Shown here: one piece after another, positions 32,164-33,339 of the stretch
How the letters are laid out: every line of letters begins with the position of its first letter
How positions within the stretch are numbered: the first letter of the stretch is position 1
NCBI GenBank assembly: GCA_017744515.1
Contig: JAGIBF010000091.1
Coordinates: 1-33,339, forward strand
Direction of reading: 5' to 3'
DNA from: Niastella sp.
GTDB lineage: Bacteria; Bacteroidota; Bacteroidia; Chitinophagales; Chitinophagaceae
DNA: 33,339 nucleotides
Position numbers and translations under genes: made by a program
Notes under the pieces: model-generated
Database searches by the model: none
The model's input: only the letters and a program-made list of their open reading frames with translations
What the model was told of the DNA's origin: nothing

Positions 32164-32922
32164 ATGGTACAACCCTGGCGCACAGGTAAGGTTATACGCA
32201 TTACAGATGAAACTTCCATTACTAAACGTTTCTGGATACAGGTGCCTGAACTGGAGTCCTTCGATTTTACACCTGGCCAGTTTGTAACGCTTGACCTGCC
32301 TATTCATGAGAAGCCCAACAAGCGTTGGCGCAGTTATTCCATTGCTTCCTGGCCTGATGGTTCCAATGTTTTTGAACTGGTGATCGTACTGCTGGAAGGT
32401 GGCGCGGGGACGCATTATCTCTTCAATGAAGTGCGGGAAGGTTCCGAGCTTATTCTGCGTGGCCCGCAGGGAGTGTTTGTGTTGCCCGAGCCGGTAGACC
32501 GTGATCTGTTCTTTATTTGCACTGGTACCGGCGTGGCGCCTTTCCGGTCTATGAGTTATCATATCCTGAACAACCACGTTCCTCATCAAACCATTTACCT
32601 GGTGTTTGGCTGCCGCAGGTTTGGTGATGCCTTGTATGCTAACGAGCTGAAGGAGCTGGAAACTAAAGTGTCGAGCTTTCGCTATATACCTACTTTTTCG
32701 CGGGAAACGCCAGGTGATTACTGTACCGGCTATGTTCATGGGGTGTATGAAAACATCTGTAAAGAGAATAAATTCCCTTCTCCAGACAATCCTGAACTGC
32801 TGGTACCCAAGCCGGCGTATTTCTTTTTATGTGGCTGGAAAGATATGATCGATGAGGCTAAACAACGTATACAGGGTCTGGGCTATGATAAAAAGTCCAT
32901 TCACCAGGAACTGTACGGATAG
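32164..32922 (+). CDS. Ferredoxin-NADP reductase-like flavoprotein
   Basis: The 252-residue protein has an FAD-binding barrel with FTPGQFVTLDL and the FAD motif RWRSYSIAS (R-x-Y-S, about 57-65). GGAGTHYLFNEVREGSELIL and GPQGVFVLP follow. The NAD(P)-binding domain has CTGTGVAPFRSM (about 119-130), VFGCRR, and the C-terminal YFFLCGWKDMIDEAKQ then HQELYG. No iron-sulphur motif is present. It would pass electrons between NAD(P)H and a separate acceptor such as ferredoxin or an oxygenase. There is no signal peptide, so it is cytosolic. It stands alone as a plus-strand gene and is convergent with the small minus-strand gene that ends 5 bases on. The partner is unknown. Confidence 0.88.
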   Translation: MVQPWRTGKVIRITDETSITKRFWIQVPELESFDFTPGQFVTLDLPIHEKPNKRWRSYSIASWPDGSNVFELVIVLLEGGAGTHYLFNEVREGSELILRGPQGVFVLPEPVDRDLFFICTGTGVAPFRSMSYHILNNHVPHQTIYLVFGCRRFGDALYANELKELETKVSSFRYIPTFSRETPGDYCTGYVHGVYENICKENKFPSPDNPELLVPKPAYFFLCGWKDMIDEAKQRIQGLGYDKKSIHQELYG

Positions 32923-32927
32923 CTCGA

Positions 32928-33248
32928 TTAGTTCTTGCCGCTGCTACCGGTTTGCTGCGACATTTTCCTTTTGGAAATATCCGACAGCTTCGCATTGGCG
33001 CTATCATCCTTGGAAGTAATAGGAATAACCGGAATATGGTGCTCCTTTAATCTCAGTTCGAGGCCGGCTTTTTCTTTCTGGAGCTCCAAAATGTCGGCAT
33101 GGTTGCTCAACATTTCATTTTCTAACTCCAATACTTTCTTATTAAGCGATTTGATCTGACCTTTTCTAAGCAAAAAACCCGTCAGAAAAGTAAATAGGAT
33201 AATGCCCCCTAACAGGTAAACATTCACAGGAATAATGATTGCAAGCAT
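32928..33248 (-). CDS. Small membrane protein with coiled coil, unknown
   Basis: The 106-residue protein has one N-terminal TM helix (about 3-26, AIIIPVNVYLLGGIILFTFL). A coiled coil follows (about 33-70, IKSLNKKVLELENEMLSNHA then DILELQKEKAGLELRLKEHH). The tail is polar and Ser/Lys-rich (SKRKMSQQTGSSGKN). I recognise no named family. It is probably a scaffold or envelope-linked protein at the inner membrane. An upstream gene on the same strand ends 52 bases before it, so they may share a transcript. Confidence 0.7.
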   Translation of the reverse strand: MLAIIIPVNVYLLGGIILFTFLTGFLLRKGQIKSLNKKVLELENEMLSNHADILELQKEKAGLELRLKEHHIPVIPITSKDDSANAKLSDISKRKMSQQTGSSGKN

Positions 33249-33300
33249 AGACAGCTTTTTAGGGTAAAGAACCTCTGGTTTTTAAATGCCAGCTATCCTG

Positions 33301-33339
33301 TTACAAGGACTTGGTTACCAATTTGTCCAGGTCGTCATC
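33301..33339 (-). CDS. C-terminal end of a minus-strand gene, partial
   Basis: The minus strand reads DDDLDKLVTKSL and then TAA (33301-33303) in the frame that is open to the window edge. Only 12 codons are visible, so the identity is unknown and the reading frame is a guess from the composition and the spacing to the next gene. Confidence 0.35.
   Translation of the reverse strand, partial: DDDLDKLVTKSL

Noticed and set aside
1..33339. Recent horizontal island or prophage
   Set aside because: No integrase, transposase, tRNA-flanked boundary or sharp change in base composition was noticed by eye. A computed composition scan would be needed to test this properly.

Overview
The window looks like chromosomal DNA of a Bacteroidota bacterium, most likely Chitinophagaceae (inference). 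Reasons: a SusC/SusD pair, a type IX secretion C-terminal sorting domain, TAnnTTTG-type -7 promoter elements, weak Shine-Dalgarno signals, and ATP synthase genes of the Bacteroidota type. I saw no tRNA, rRNA, CRISPR array, transposase or phage gene.

Layout. (1) 1-227: start of a minus-strand LpxH-like metallophosphoesterase, cut by the window edge. (2) 428-11015: the most interesting region. It holds an XRE-cupin regulator, a SusC/SusD outer-membrane uptake pair, and a tight five-gene run: a secreted alkaline-phosphatase-superfamily enzyme, a PhnZ-like HD oxygenase, a PhnX-like phosphonatase, a DUF5690-type major facilitator, and a FAD amine oxidase of the phosphonate-associated type. I read this as a TonB-dependent phosphonate (C-P bond) uptake and degradation locus without PhnW, PhnY or C-P lyase. 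(3) 11136-14197: PAP2 phosphatase, GT39-type glycosyltransferase and small MscS channel, an envelope cluster. (4) 14346-16139, minus strand: a PhoB/PhoR-like two-component system. (5) 16308-18530: an exported protein of unknown family with a possible His/Cys peptidase-like C-terminus. (6) 18723-20549: ABC exporter. (7) 20608-21308: a small protein plus a nucleotidyltransferase, resembling a two-gene toxin-antitoxin module. (8) 21410-25679: atpB-E-F-H-A, closed by a strong terminator; atpG does not follow. (9) 26050-28190: a minimal T9SS cargo-like protein, a four-copy repeat array, and a membrane-anchored TPR protein. (10) 28211-31732, minus strand: mfd. (11) 32164-32922: ferredoxin-reductase-like flavoprotein. 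(12) 32928-33339, minus strand: a small membrane/coiled-coil protein and the last codons of another gene.

How the parts may work together. In region 2, SusC/SusD would import a phosphonate or phosphonate ester, the secreted AP-superfamily enzyme would trim it in the periplasm, the MFS protein would carry it across the inner membrane, and the HD oxygenase and the FAD oxidase plus PhnX-like hydrolase would release phosphate by two parallel cytosolic routes. The XRE-cupin protein could control this through inverted repeats in front of susC. The PhoB/PhoR-like pair lies 3.3 kb away; a regulatory link to phosphate supply is only inference.

Intergenic DNA is rich in hairpins and short degenerate repeats. 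Several genes have the -7 element within 7-35 bases of the start codon, implying very short leaders.
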